64,000 bases of DNA from Bolinopsis microptera (GCF_026151205.1 NC_087080.1:8955720-9019719); one strand, 5' to 3'; counted from the stretch's first letter, positions 13,901 through 24,746 are shown. Made by a program: numbers and translations. Notes: generated by a model from the sequence alone, not told the origin.

Positions 13901-16900
13901 AAGAAAGTGTGATAAAACATTAATCACATGCCTTCTCATGCGATATCAACATTTTCAAAACTCGGCAAGCCTCGTGATTGAAAATGTCGATATAACCCTC
14001 GGCAAGCCTCGGGAAATATCGAAACTTTCGCTAACTCGGCAAGCCTCGTGGGCGAAAGTTTTGATATCGCATGAGAAGGCATGTGATAAATGTATAATAT
14101 CTGTTTAAATGTGGATACTAAGGCGGAAAACCCACAAAAAATGAACTAAATTGCTCGTATCTTGGTTCGCGATATTCGCGGAATTGATCTCATTAAAATT
14201 GTAACAACTCAATCAGTTTTCAAAATTTTTCCATGAAATTTTCGGAATCGACTCGAAATCGCATTTCCACCTTATTTTGAGAACAGATTTTTGATTTAGG
14301 CCTCCAAAAAAATTTGGCGGCCAAATTCCAAAATTTTCCCGGAAAAATTCAGAATTTGGCCGCCAAATTTTTTTTGAGGCCTAAATCAAAAATCTGTTCT
14401 CAAAATAAGGTGGAAATGCGATTTCGAGTCGATTCCAAAAATTTCATGGAAAAATTTTGAAAACTGATTGAGTTGTTACAATTTTAATGAGATCAATTCC
14501 GCGAATATCGCGAACCAAGATACGAGCAATTTAGTTCATTTTTTGTGGGTTTTCCGCCTTAGTATCCACATTTAAACAGATATAAAGCTATACCTGATAG
14601 AGAATATGTAGTTTAGGCTTACCTTTCATATAAAGTAAGTTTCATTTAAAAATATTGATATTTGCCCAATTTATGGGACGAAATCTACCAAATTTGGTGC
14701 GTATGCCCAAATATGGGCATATGGTTTTTGGCCCATAACTCAGTCATTTTTTGTCCAATCTTGATGAAATTTCATATACGAGTTCAGGAGACCACTAGCT
14801 ACAAGTAGAGCACCTAAAATCTTGGTTTTGGGCATGTTCAGGGTATTTGGCTAAATTGGGCCTAATTTGGACCAAATATGGGCGTGGCTGCCCCGCGGGC
14901 ACCGTTTGGCGGTTGGGGTCCGGGACCCCCTCAAAAGTTCGGTCACTGGTCCTAGTTTGTTGGTCAACTGCTATCTCGAAATCAAGTTTCACAAAAAAAT
15001 ATCCATTGTCCCCCCCCCCTTAATAACCAGTCCAATAAAGCCTGGTATTGCAAATATATCTATCGTATTGTCACGCAAATGTAGCTGTACAACTATACAA
15101 TGTGCACAACATTGCGCTACTCCCATTACTCAATATCAACTGATGACGCAAACTGTTCATGTACATTGTACAGGAGAGGTGGAAGATGAAAGCGAAATCT
15201 AAAACCTACTCAACAGAACTAATCATCATAATATCAGTGCGCTTATATTCATCAGAATACGAGCCTGATTTTACGTAATAACGGTTACGGATGTACCAGT
15301 TCTTGGAACAGATGGATAAGCATGCTACATAAATATATCATACGATTGTTATCTGAATTATCAGATGATACTGGTGATTTGCGGTTATTTCGATTGAGGC
15401 TGTCATAATTAATGTGCGGCAAATCTTCTATTTTTAGAATATCAGTAATTTGAGAGCGGTTGAAACCGACTCGGGGGAGGTTATAATGAAACAACTGCTC
15501 GTGTAGACTACCACAAAGACAGAATATAACGGAACTAAAACAAAGGCCAACATTAAACAAGTTATTCCACTATATCACAATGCTGGCGAATGTGGATAAT
15601 AATAGTTACAAGGCACTCTAATAACACACAAACACAGACCACAACAACAGAATAGAGAGTAGAGGACTCTGGAAGCAACAGTTCCAGCACTCCAGCGGTC
15701 TTTAACTACCTAGAGTAACTAACACGATTATAAACTGGGCTCGGAGAAAGTGGTAGTTCAACTACCAGTCCACGAACAGTCAGTGTAAACAGATGGTGAC
15801 AATGAAATACTGAACTAGGAGTGATATAATGCATTTAAACATATTATGCTATGTAATATATATTAACATTTAAATCTATTATGTTGAGGAAGAGTTGTGG
15901 TGAGGGTTAGCTGACGTTTGATATGAAATCGACAGTAAGGGTTGGTATTCGGCCGCGGAGGAGAACTTAAAGTCTGCTCGTAAAATCACTAAGCTCTTCT
16001 TTTCATCTGCAAAATCAAGCAGATCGTATCTAAATTTAAAAGAAAGAGTATGTGGACTGCAATGATTTACATAACAAATCACTAAAAATAGAAGGAAACT
16101 TGTTGTCTGTATAATGTATAATGTGTTTATTAGACACTCTCTAAAATGTATGACTATTTCCTGTAACGCAAAATTCAATGGGGTTCTTGATTGTCTTATT
16201 TAAAGGCAGAATTCTATGTGATCCGAATGTAGAAATGTCTGGTCTAGCAAAGTGTACTCTGTGTAAACTGTAACAAAACTAAATCGCTTGAAATAAATAA
16301 AGAAGATCTTACTAATATATGGACAGGAGTGCGTAATGCTTTGCCAGGTTAATTGGCAATTAGCTAATTGGTCTACAATATGCTCACAGGACTGGATAAC
16401 ATTTACCCCATTAGCTCTCATTGATATAATAGCATGTAAAGCACTTGTAGACAATTGTAAGCGGTGTTTTCTCCGCTTATCATGTCTGATAAATAGCCAG
16501 GTTGTCCAGTACCAGGAAGAAGCTATTTAATTACCTTACTAAGGGGTCGTTCACATATCACGTATTATGTGAACGACGTAATATGTGAACGACCCCTAAC
16601 TACAGTATATTACATAGCAATGTATAAGACAGATATATAAGCACGCATATTTGAATACAGCCGTAACCAAGTCAAAATGTAAGCAAATCATATGAACAAG
16701 GGTACCCTATGAAAGTGGCGATATAACGAAGATTATCAAATAAAACGAAGATTTAAATATAGTCAAATTCCATTTATATTTGTTAATATTAATATAATTA
16801 TTATGGAGTGGGACGAGTTATAATATTATTATATTTATTATCTTGACAGTTACTGTTGTAACTTAAGATATGAAATTTGTATTCATTGTATTCCTTGTAT

Positions 16901-18646
16901 ATGATCATATTAGGTATGTGTCTCAATTCTTAAGCAGTGATGACTAAAATATGATTAATCAAATCATATGCAACCAGCTAGCTGGAGACGGATGGTGGAA
17001 TCTGTAGAATATGTAGAATATGCTGCATTGTTCCTAACCTTGTTAAACTTGGATAGTCAAAACTATTTTAGGAAATTACTGAAACCAATATATGAATTTA
17101 TCAAACTATCGGAGAAAAATAGTCGTTAGACACAATACTGAAACTTTTGGACCAACTATGTTGAAAAATGTGCAGACTTATTCAAATTGATCTATTTGGG
17201 GGGGGGGGGGGCGACAGCTTGCAGCAGTGGCGTTGTAGATTGTGTAATTATATTTACAAATAATCATGCGTATACCACCAACAATCCCGCCCCTCAATCA
17301 TGGTTTCAGTAGCTCTCAAATATATTAACTCTCCTTCTCCTCAGATCCTCCCGACTATGTTCGAGACAGTTTGTTCGAGTCTAATCCTGGTGCTCACGAA
17401 GCTCCTCAACGTTCCCTCTCAGATATTCTTCAACCTCTGTGTACTTGTGGAGTACTACGAGCTGGAGCTGGAGAACATTAAGGTTGCTTAAATGTGTTTA
17501 TAATAGTCTTAAGAGTCAGATCACTTAAATCTTCTGAACTAGACAGTTGTACGAAAATTAGTAATGAGTATAAAATTAGTCGTGGGTATATAAAAAGGAT
17601 CTAAGACTTGTGTAGATTTTCAAAATTGGCTGTAATAGTATAATTATAACATAGCAACCAAGTTCAGTTGTGTATTATTTGCGAGCTCTTACAATGGTTG
17701 TACTCTCCCAGTCAATAACAAACATGAAATTTCAGATGGTAATAGTACTGAGTGTTCAACTGATCGTGTCTCTGTTTTATCACGCTTACTTCTACACAGT
17801 TCAGCTATTTCTCCTGATCTTCCAGCCTATACTCTCTCTAATGGAGTTCACTATATACCTCCTTCACGCTACTTTTAGTGTACTTATACCTGGCGGCCTC
17901 GTCACTATACTGATAGGTTAGTGGGCTTACAGTGAAACTTGATGTTTTCTATTATTATTAATCTTTTTTTCTTTTTTTTCCCTTTTTTTTGTTATCGTTG
18001 TATGACTTATCTAACAGTATCACGCAAGCATAACATAATTATTATTAATCTTAACTTCGTCATGAGTCAATCTTTCTTTAGACTATGTATTTGACAGTCA
18101 ACAGATTAGGTTGTGGCGTGATGGTCCGCCGGTGTATTTCAAAGCTAGACGTCACATTTCTGTCATACTATGAATTGTTGATGTGTTGTTCTGTTACTTA
18201 GTAGGCTGGTTGTTAAGATGAGCTCTAATAAACCCAAGTCAGAGTCAGACCTCTCTGAACTACAGGCCTCACTACGCTTCCTGACCCACTTGATCTGTCT
18301 TACTAACCTCCTTCTCGCAGGTCTCATCACATTCTGGAAGTGGTACAACCCCACTCAACCCCACCCCAGCCCCACCTCCCCTCCTCCGCAGACTATCCAG
18401 TTCACCCCACCTGCCCCTCCCACCGAACCTCAGACACCAGAAGAAGAGCTCCAGGAGCAACTAAACACTGAGAGAGAAGAGAAACTGTGCGTAATATGTA
18501 CTGTTAACATGAAGTGTGCAGTGCTGCTGCCGTGTAGACACTGTTGCTTGTGTCTGGAGTGCAGTGAAAAGGTGAGGAATGTGGAACAACCCCAGTGCCC
18601 GCTCTGTAGGAGGAACATTGCTAATGTCATGCAGATATACTTGTGA
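1749..18646 (+). CDS. RNF26: RNF26-like multi-spanning membrane RING E3 ubiquitin ligase (spliced, about 9 exons)
   Basis: Proposed coding exons are 1749-1761, 2482-2618, 3228-3401, 6348-6456, 8835-8948, 9296-9421, 17345-17482, 17736-17916 and 18202-18646, nearly all bounded by AG and GT. The first exon encodes only MKFI plus one base, which completes an Ala codon across the junction, so this start fits exactly. Exons 2-8 encode long hydrophobic stretches. The last exon encodes one more membrane segment, a Pro-rich linker and a C-terminal C3HC4 RING whose end (CPLCRRNI...IYL) matches the RNF26 ending. Summed length is about 430 residues, as in the family. RNF26 is an ER membrane E3 ligase that positions endosomes around the nucleus and modifies STING; that role is inferred from the family. 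Most junction phases agree, but exon 3/4 and exon 8/9 do not join in frame as drawn, so a small exon or a shifted splice site is missing there. Confidence 0.8.
1815..1866. repeat. Short tandem repeat (tttgtaa)n in intron 1 of the RNF26-like gene
   Basis: About seven 7-9 bp units of the type taatttgtaa lie just after the first coding exon. Confidence 0.8.
4772..6316. mobile_element. Fold-back element with poly-G/poly-C ends and 7-bp target duplication
   Basis: The left end is an 11-G run followed by atcatg and a block of gtccgttttt repeats. The right end is the mirror image: the same block, catgat, then 12 Cs. Both flanks carry TTCATAA (4765-4771 and 6317-6323), a likely target-site duplication. 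The terminal arms are about 110 bp and themselves fold, because gtccgttttt and aaaaacggac copies face each other around ggcagctatattttcaaaac. The interior is mostly a (CCT)n microsatellite and its degenerate derivative, then about 320 bp of AT-rich sequence. No transposase is present, so this is non-autonomous. It sits in the RNF26 intron, its right duplication ending 24 bp before the exon 4 acceptor. Confidence 0.8.
4911..5880. repeat. (CCT)n microsatellite and degenerate pyrimidine-rich array
   Basis: A nearly pure ctc trinucleotide array (4911-5046) grades into irregular units such as cagtcctcctcctc up to about 5880. A sub-block near 5620-5730 repeats the one near 5030-5160. The purine/pyrimidine asymmetry is extreme. 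Long Leu/Ser/Pro frames across it are repeat artefacts. Confidence 0.95.
7190..8152 (+). pseudogene. Non-LTR reverse transcriptase remnant (C-terminal half, frameshifted)
   Basis: The frame opens at the catalytic YADD box (near 7210) and continues through the thumb-like FLGVIVDEKLNW motif and the conserved tail of CR1/jockey-like reverse transcriptases to about 7768. It then shifts frame and continues as TVQGVIVNNALILLHKVRN into the segment ending at 8152. Everything before motif C is missing, so this is a 5'-truncated, frameshifted insertion in the same orientation as the RNF26-like gene. The match to the RT family is clear from motifs; the exact clade is not assigned. Confidence 0.85.
8586..8816. 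repeat. Minisatellite, unit about 35 bp, six to seven copies
   Basis: Units read roughly gtgttacgtatttaacagta followed by acgtatcccctctag or acgtatccctattag. The array stops about 18 bp before the proposed exon 5 acceptor of the RNF26-like gene. Confidence 0.9.
13918..14094. repeat. Nested hairpin: outer 27-bp stem enclosing three hairpins with a shared apex
   Basis: An outer inverted repeat (atcacatgccttctcatgcg at the left, its complement at the right) encloses three small stem-loops. Their stems are cattttcaa/ttgaaaatg, cgatat/atatcg and aaactttcgc/gcgaaagttt. Each loop carries ctcggcaagcctcg, which can itself pair as ggc-aa-gcc. The single-strand fold is a cloverleaf of about 175 nt. No coding potential. 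Confidence 0.75.
14101..14579. mobile_element. 479-bp near-perfect palindrome (hairpin MITE) with ATAT flanks
   Basis: Termini are ctgtttaaatgtgg and its complement. The arms (about 235 bp each) match almost base for base around a centre near 14340 (ttcccggaaaaatt). ATAT flanks both sides, consistent with a short target duplication. It interrupts the right arm of the larger fold-back element, so it inserted later. Confidence 0.8.
16542..16597. mobile_element. Tiny MITE, inverted repeats aggggtcgttcacatat
   Basis: A 56-bp palindromic unit runs from aggggtcgttcacatatcac to atatgtgaacgacccct. Related ends occur at 60916-61083 and about 62889-62905, so this is a small dispersed family. Confidence 0.7.
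18202..18646 (+). CDS. RNF26: Terminal exon of the RNF26-like gene: last membrane segment, Pro-rich linker, RING finger
   Basis: From the Met at 18218 this exon encodes about 142 residues. A hydrophobic segment lies near residues 23-42, followed by a Pro/Thr-rich stretch, a charged Glu-rich helix, and the RING. The ligands fit C-x2-C, PCRH, C-x2-C and a final C-P-L-C, the C3HC4 pattern of the RNF26/MUL1/IAP type. A TAG-TAG run just upstream leaves the acceptor at 18201 or 18204. Either one needs two bases from the preceding exon, whereas the best donor at 17917 supplies one. A weaker donor at about 17922 would restore the phase. The RING would recruit an E2 at the cytosolic face of the ER. 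Confidence 0.85.
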
Positions 18647-20429
18647 GACTGGATACTGGTTAATGGTTACTGGTTACTGATTAGTTAGAGACTGGTTAGT
18701 TAGAGACTGGTTAGTTAGAGTAATAGTTCACAGTGCGGACTGGTTTCCGGAGAACAGATACAACTTACAGATGGCCTCTGTAGAGGTAGGATAGAGGATA
18801 TGTCCTGATATATTCCCAGCTGAGCTCATTATTTAGAAGAGTGTCAGGGGAATTGTACCGCGAGCGTAGAATATAATATCTGAGTGATCATGATTTTGGA
18901 ATGGGTTTACATTTTTAACGTAGCTAGAATTAGTGAGTGACAGTTCAGTTTATGATGAAATGGTGAAAAGTAGCAGAATAACACTATGGAGTATGACATG
19001 TAAAGTAAAGGTTAAAGCTGATGTTCGTTAAGACAGAGTTTTTGTAAAATATGGAATAAAATAAAAAACTGTATTTCTGTCGAAGAATGTTATTTAAGGA
19101 TGCTTTGCAGAGATGTTTGTCGACAATAGCCTGTCAGAAGTCCTTTTTTTATGTGTTCGAGCCCAAAAGAGATCCAATTTTTAGGGCTCTTGCAATTTTA
19201 GCTGAGTCCTGAAGCAAAGTCCCGTATTTAACCTTTTTCAAATGCATGCGTTTTTCAGATTTTAAAGATATTTCGTAAATTTGTATTTTATGACTAAACA
19301 AAATTGATGACGTTTATTATGCTTTATATATCAACGAATATTTGATTGCTGGATATGGTGTATTGTAATTTAAATTTATCGCATATGAAACGAACTATTT
19401 TGACCGATGGCCAATAAATTACATTTAGGCGAAGACCTTTGGAGATTTTTCATGTACGTCCTTTTTTGCGTACATTTAGAAATTTAATGACATTCATTTG
19501 AATTCAAACTCGTCTTTGCTGGGAGCCCACAACCCATATTTCTGGGAGCCCACGACCCATGTATAACTTCAGAAGTTTTGTGGAATGTATTTCAGCATGT
19601 TAAATATAATATCGATGTTTGGTAGAACGTTTAAATATTTTGAAAGAAATCTTTATTGTATCGCAAAGTATATATACGGAGAAGTTACGCAAGAAATTTA
19701 AATTTTTGAGTATATTATTAAGCAAATTTGTCCGATTTGATAATTTCCGAATGAACATGACAACTTGTGAGCAAATTAGTAATTGTATGTTTTTTATTTT
19801 CAAAGAATATTATCATTAGCAATTTGATGTAATCTTATGAATAAAATAATTAATCATTAATGCAACATAATTTTATTAGTTTAGTTTGTTATTTGTTCAG
19901 CTCTACTGCAAATCAATCGTTAATACTTGAAGTTTAAAGAATAATTTCCACCTCACTAGTAAGTAGCGTAAAAACACGAAGAAAACGTTCAGTTCCACGT
20001 AAATCTATTCAATTAACTAATTACATTGTATAATTTGACATTATATTTAGATTCGATCCTGCATATATGCGCGCGTATTACAAAATCAACGCGCGCTAAC
20101 AAAAATGTCGTGTGCGCGTTCCATAATGTACCAATTACCCACGGTATATACCAGATCAACGTCAGCATTAGTAACGGAAGATGCGACGGCTTATTGTACG
20201 CTAGTTATTATGCAACTAATCGCTAATTCTTGAGGCGGAAACTCGGGACCTTAATTGAAAATTTCAAAGCAAATCTCCAGCCATCTCTGTGGTGTACTAT
20301 AAATATGTGTATACATCTAGTATGTTTTAAACTAATTACAACACTACAAATCTATTACATTTATTGAGGTATGACCAAAATGACCAACATGACAACAATG
20401 TAATGTAATTGGAGGTATCAAATCTATTC
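18647..20429. other. 3' flank of the RNF26-like gene, no gene seen
   Basis: Contains the 3' UTR region of the RNF26-like gene, including gactggttagttaga repeats near 18690-18720, and then AT-rich sequence up to the 5' part of LINE A. Short frames at 19600-19820 on both strands overlap each other and look random. Confidence 0.5.
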
Positions 20430-20511
20430 AATCACTTCAATCAACTTCAATCAACTTCAATCGACTTCAATCAATCTATTTATCTACAACCAACTCAACC
20501 AACTCAACATC

Positions 20512-22248
20512 ATGAATGATTCATTGGAAACATTTTTCGGCAAATTATTGATGGAATGTGATACAAAATGTACAAACTGTTCAGATCTTAAAACTCGCGT
20601 GAAGTTTCTGGAGCGTAAAGTGTTCATTTTAGAGGAAATTGTTCAAACCTCACAAACAATAGCAGAGATTAATGAAACTATTTCGCCTCAAAGTGAAAAC
20701 CACTCAATTGCTCAATACAAGTGTTTCGATGTATCAGTGCAAACGGACTCCAGCAACAAGAACATTCAGTATGACAAGGAATGTGAGGTACCAGAATCAT
20801 TTTTGTTGATTGATGATGATGGCTATGTAGAAGCACCTCTATCAATTATTTCTAACAACATAGACATTTCAACCAGCGAGATTACAGACACTGGCTCAGT
20901 TATTCCAAGAAGCGGTGAATGTTATGCAGGATTAGATTTAACACCTGTGTCAAGTTCAGACCTTACTACAGACTATGAAATCCCTGATATCGCCATCACA
21001 CCTGTTGAACTTATTGAACAGGCACCATTCAGCAAATTTTCTATTGAAATCTTATTTGAGGAATTAAAGTTCAGCCACCACTTCCATAACAGGAAATCAG
21101 TCTACTTTGGGGAACATCCTTACGTGTACAGTGGAGGAATGCATGACCCAAAGAAGATCCCCCAGGGATCTTACATGGCAAGTATATGTTCCTTTCTAGA
21201 TGAGCTATTCCCAGAATACAACTACAACAGTGTTCTGGTCAATCTCTATGAATCTGGAGAGGAACATATGCCTGCTCATAGTGACAATGAAGAATTTATT
21301 GAAGAAAATTCGTACATTGTAACAGTGTCCCTTGGTGCTTCCAGGATGATGCAGTTGACTGAAATCAAAACAGGACAAGTGGTGACTTCCCTAATTTTAG
21401 AACATGGAGATGTATGTCTTATGTCCAAAAAGTCCCAACATCAATTCAACCATGAACTATGTCCCGATCCACTATGCACAGACAAAAGGATCAGTTTAAC
21501 TTTTAGACTTATCAAACCAGTTGTCTGCAGTCAACCAAGAAAATCACCTTCTACAGCTAGTGGATATGTACCCTATAACGAAAGTGAATTTGAAGTCCAC
21601 CATTCCAAAGTTAAGAGTTCAGCCAAGTCAACTGCAGCGCCTCCTTCACCTGAACAGACCCCAAGTGACCTGCCAACTGATACCATCTACATCAGTAGCA
21701 GTATGTTCAGGGACCTCAACGGAACTTTACTAAGTTCGAGGAAACAGAAAGCTAAGGTGTTCTTCTACCCTGGAGCGAACTCTTCTCAAATGTTAAATAG
21801 GCTTTTACATGATGAGGAGTTCAAAAAACTGGACAAAAAGGGTGTAAAGCGTGTTTTCATACTAACAGGCACAAACTACGTAGATTCTGTCTGTAACAAT
21901 TATATTTCTATGAAAAATGCAACAGAAGGAATTGATCAAATACTTAGTATACTTTGGGGAATGTTTATTGGAGCAAGAATTTCAGTTATAAATATTTTAC
22001 CTAGGAACAGTTATAACAAAAATGAAGTTATCGACGAATTAAATAGGTTTATTTCTAACACCTGCTCTAGTCATGGGTTAAATTATATAGATTTAGAACG
22101 TACCAATAGACTATTTACCAGCCGAGTTACTGGAGTAAGGAAACAGGTATTTTTCAAAAAAGGAATAGATAATGTTCACCTTAATATCAAGGGAATCGCC
22201 AGGTTGGCGAAACATTTAAAATATTTATCCCACAATGAGCAAACTTAG
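20512..22248 (+). CDS. LINE A ORF1 protein: AlkB-like 2OG-Fe(II) dioxygenase plus SGNH-like domain
   Basis: 578 residues. N-terminus: a Cys pair region (CDTKCTNC) and a short coiled coil (about 24-50), then an acidic low-complexity linker. Residues about 170-340 form an AlkB-type domain: NLYESG, the metal-binding H256-x-D258, a strand ending VSLGASR, LEHGDV, distal H314, and R326/R332 within RISLTFR, the positions that bind iron and 2-oxoglutarate in AlkB enzymes. After a Ser/Pro linker, residues about 390-570 resemble the SGNH hydrolase domain of CR1 ORF1. Block I reads S395-S396-S397 where GDS is expected, N455 sits in GTN, and D553-x-x-H556 is present. Likely role: RNA-binding partner of ORF2 with oxidative demethylase activity. 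This activity is inferred from motifs. The frame has no stops. Confidence 0.85.
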   Translation: MNDSLETFFGKLLMECDTKCTNCSDLKTRVKFLERKVFILEEIVQTSQTIAEINETISPQSENHSIAQYKCFDVSVQTDSSNKNIQYDKECEVPESFLLIDDDGYVEAPLSIISNNIDISTSEITDTGSVIPRSGECYAGLDLTPVSSSDLTTDYEIPDIAITPVELIEQAPFSKFSIEILFEELKFSHHFHNRKSVYFGEHPYVYSGGMHDPKKIPQGSYMASICSFLDELFPEYNYNSVLVNLYESGEEHMPAHSDNEEFIEENSYIVTVSLGASRMMQLTEIKTGQVVTSLILEHGDVCLMSKKSQHQFNHELCPDPLCTDKRISLTFRLIKPVVCSQPRKSPSTASGYVPYNESEFEVHHSKVKSSAKSTAAPPSPEQTPSDLPTDTIYISSSMFRDLNGTLLSSRKQKAKVFFYPGANSSQMLNRLLHDEEFKKLDKKGVKRVFILTGTNYVDSVCNNYISMKNATEGIDQILSILWGMFIGARISVINILPRNSYNKNEVIDELNRFISNTCSSHGLNYIDLERTNRLFTSRVTGVRKQVFFKKGIDNVHLNIKGIARLAKHLKYLSHNEQT

Positions 22249-22425
22249 TCTCTCCATTCAGATTGTAGAAAGTTCTTTAGTTAAATGAGTATTTGATACT
22301 TTTATCAAAGAATCACATTTTAAATTATTAAGTCACAAATAAATCAGCATGACATAAAACTAAATGTCATGAATTTTATTTAAATTGCTTGAAGAAGAAA
22401 CGTATAGATTTGTCCTCCTTTTAAC

Positions 22426-24746
22426 TTTATTATTACCACATTCGTACCTCAATAAACGATAATCTCTCTCTTGGTCTATGTAATATACAGGGTGGCCTGA
22501 CTAATCTGGCAAAAACTCTCGAACTACAGGAGTTAATATTTCGCGAAAAGCTTGACATAATTGGAATTAATGAGACAAACCTTAAATCTGATATAGACAC
22601 TAGTACACTTAACTTCCCCTTAAACTTTGATTTTATAAGGTGTGATAGACCTAACGATAGAGGAAGAGGAGGGTGTGGTATATTGATCAACCAAAATGTA
22701 AACCACAAATTACTCAATTTAGATATAACTTACTCTGATATTTCTAAAATCGAAGCTATATGGATACAACTCAAGGATGCCAATCTTTACATTTGCTGCT
22801 TCTACAGATCACAAAACTTTTGTCACCTAGATACTTTCCTTGATTATATGACTGAATGTATGATGAAACTTCAAGGTAAGAAAGTAATATGGATTGGCGA
22901 TGTTAATGTTAACCAAAACTCTTTATCTGATCTAGATTATAAAAAGTTAGATATAACAATGAAGCTCTTTGGAATGATACAGACTGTTACAGGAATTACT
23001 AGAGTTGCAAACTTAGATGGTAGGATAACGCAGAGCACAATAGATGTTGTCATGACTAACTGTTACTCTAATTTCATAGAGTGTAAAGTACTTGATGATA
23101 GAATAGGAGATCACCAAGCTCTCAAATGTGTTCTCGACTTTAAAGTAAGTAAAGCTAGTAAATTCCAGAAGGTTCTTATCAGAGACCACTCCTTAAACAA
23201 TCTGAAAGCCTTAAGCTATTTTCTTGGATCCTGCAGTAACTACAGTAATATTTTAAGCTGTACTAATGTAGACCATGCCCTAGATGGACTTAATCATCAC
23301 ATCCAGGAATCGTATGATAATTACTGTCCACCTAAACAGATAAAATGTAATAGTAACTTTCTCTGTAATCCCTCTAAAGAACTGTTGGCGGAAATACGGA
23401 AGAAGAAGATGCTTTTCAGAAAGTATAAAAAGTGTTTAGGACAATTAAACAAATTCAAGTGTAATTGTATTAATGGAATATGTAAATGCAGAAAAAGTGA
23501 ACTACATAAGAAATGCTCTACTTCGTGGGATAACTATCGTCCCCAAAGAAACTATGTGACAAAATTATCCAAAGAATCACAGAAGAAACCTGCAATTGTA
23601 TTCTTAGATATCAAAAAGGCCTTTGACACAGTAAGCCATAATATTTTATTAAAAAAACTTAAGTATTATGGAGTTGATGGCTTTGTCATAAAGTGGTTCA
23701 AAAGCTACCTTGGGGACAGAAAGCAACACACCAAAATACGTGGTAATGTAAGCACATCACTCCCTGTTAAAACAGGTGTGCCACAGGGTAGCATATTAGG
23801 ACCAATTCTATTTAGTTTATTTATAAATGATCTCAGTAGAAATTGCACACAATCTACTGTTTACTTATTTGCAGATGATAGTGCACTATATTTTGATAAC
23901 ATTTCCCGAGGCATATATGAGAATGTAATTAAGGATATGAAAATTGTGTATGAATGGCTTAGAATCAACAAGCTGAGACTAAATGCTTCAAAATCTTCAT
24001 TCATTGTATTTGATAGATCACCTAATCTGGACACGTTGTCAATCCCTCTGGATTTGGAAAAAGAATGCCTATTTATAGAAGAAACTAAATCTCAAAAATA
24101 TTTAGGTCTCATGATAGACAATTTATTGAACTTTCAAGACCATATTGATTATGTGAAATCAAAAATTGCTAAAAGAATAGGGGCATTATACAGGTCGAAA
24201 AATCTTCTTCCACTGAAATATAGAAAAATGTTTGTAAATGCTCTTATGCTCCCCCAATTTGACTACCTGGATATAATATGGTGTAGGGCTGCCAAAACCA
24301 AACTTAATTCTCTTGATATATTATACAAGAAAGTAGCAAAAATTGCTCTGGATGTTCATTGGCAGGAACCATCAGTAAATGTATATCGAAATATGAAGTG
24401 GTTACCCTTACACTTAAGAAGACAACTCCATCTATCAACGTATATGTATAAAATTCTTAATGAGGCTGCACCATCATCATTCACAGATAAATTTTCTTAT
24501 GTATCCGGAGGATCACGTGATGCTGAGAGGTGCAACCTTTATATTCACAAATCCAGAACACACAAAACCTTTACATATTTAGGTGCAAAATGTTGGAATA
24601 CAATTCCAGAGAACATAAGGACTATAGAATGTAGTGTAAAATTCTCACAATGTATGAAATCTAAATTTATGTCAGATGTAATTCAAGGAGTCTCATCCTA
24701 TGAAATAAACAATAGTTTCGACTATTTCTACACTCTAGCTATGTGA
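22426..24746 (+). CDS. LINE A ORF2: APE-type endonuclease and reverse transcriptase with internal in-frame deletion
   Basis: The frame is open from a stop near 22423, with no ATG before the endonuclease. APE-like endonuclease motifs follow: CNIQG, INETN, RGGCGI, GDVNV, STIDVVMTN and GDHQAL. A Cys-rich linker (CNCINGICKC) leads to YRPQRNYV, which jumps directly to RT motif A (FLDIKKAFDT). Motif B (GVPQGSILGP), motif C (FADDS) and a CR1/L2-type C-terminal region then follow. The RT fingers that normally lie between NYRP and motif A, about 100 residues or more, are absent without loss of frame. The protein should therefore be catalytically dead as an RT, yet the frame remains open, which suggests a young deletion. 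Confidence 0.85.

Larger units (their letters stand above)
11742..15019. mobile_element. 3.3 kb fold-back element with poly-G ends, TTAA target duplication and nested hairpins
   Basis: The left arm starts with eight Gs and gacaatggat. The right arm ends with atccattgtc and a C run. TTAA flanks both ends (11738-11741 and 15020-15023). Arms of about 440 bp pair almost perfectly (11742-12180 with 14580-15019). The left arm continues to about 12215, and its partner lies at about 13860-13907, so the right arm was split by later hairpin insertions (13918-14094 and 14101-14579). A 65-codon frame occurs in both arms with only two or three residue changes; it is a shadow, not a gene. No transposase is recognisable in the 1.6 kb interior, which carries a second copy of the agatttataactaacgtttg repeat (13101 and 13847). 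The element lies in RNF26 intron 6. Confidence 0.8.

Noticed and set aside
13918-14094. tRNA gene suggested by the cloverleaf fold
   Set aside because: No A/B box or acceptor/anticodon features and the stems are far too long for a tRNA.
22486-22497. acagggtggcc resembling a mariner terminal repeat
   Set aside because: It lies inside the LINE A endonuclease frame (CNIQGG) with no partner end or TA duplication.
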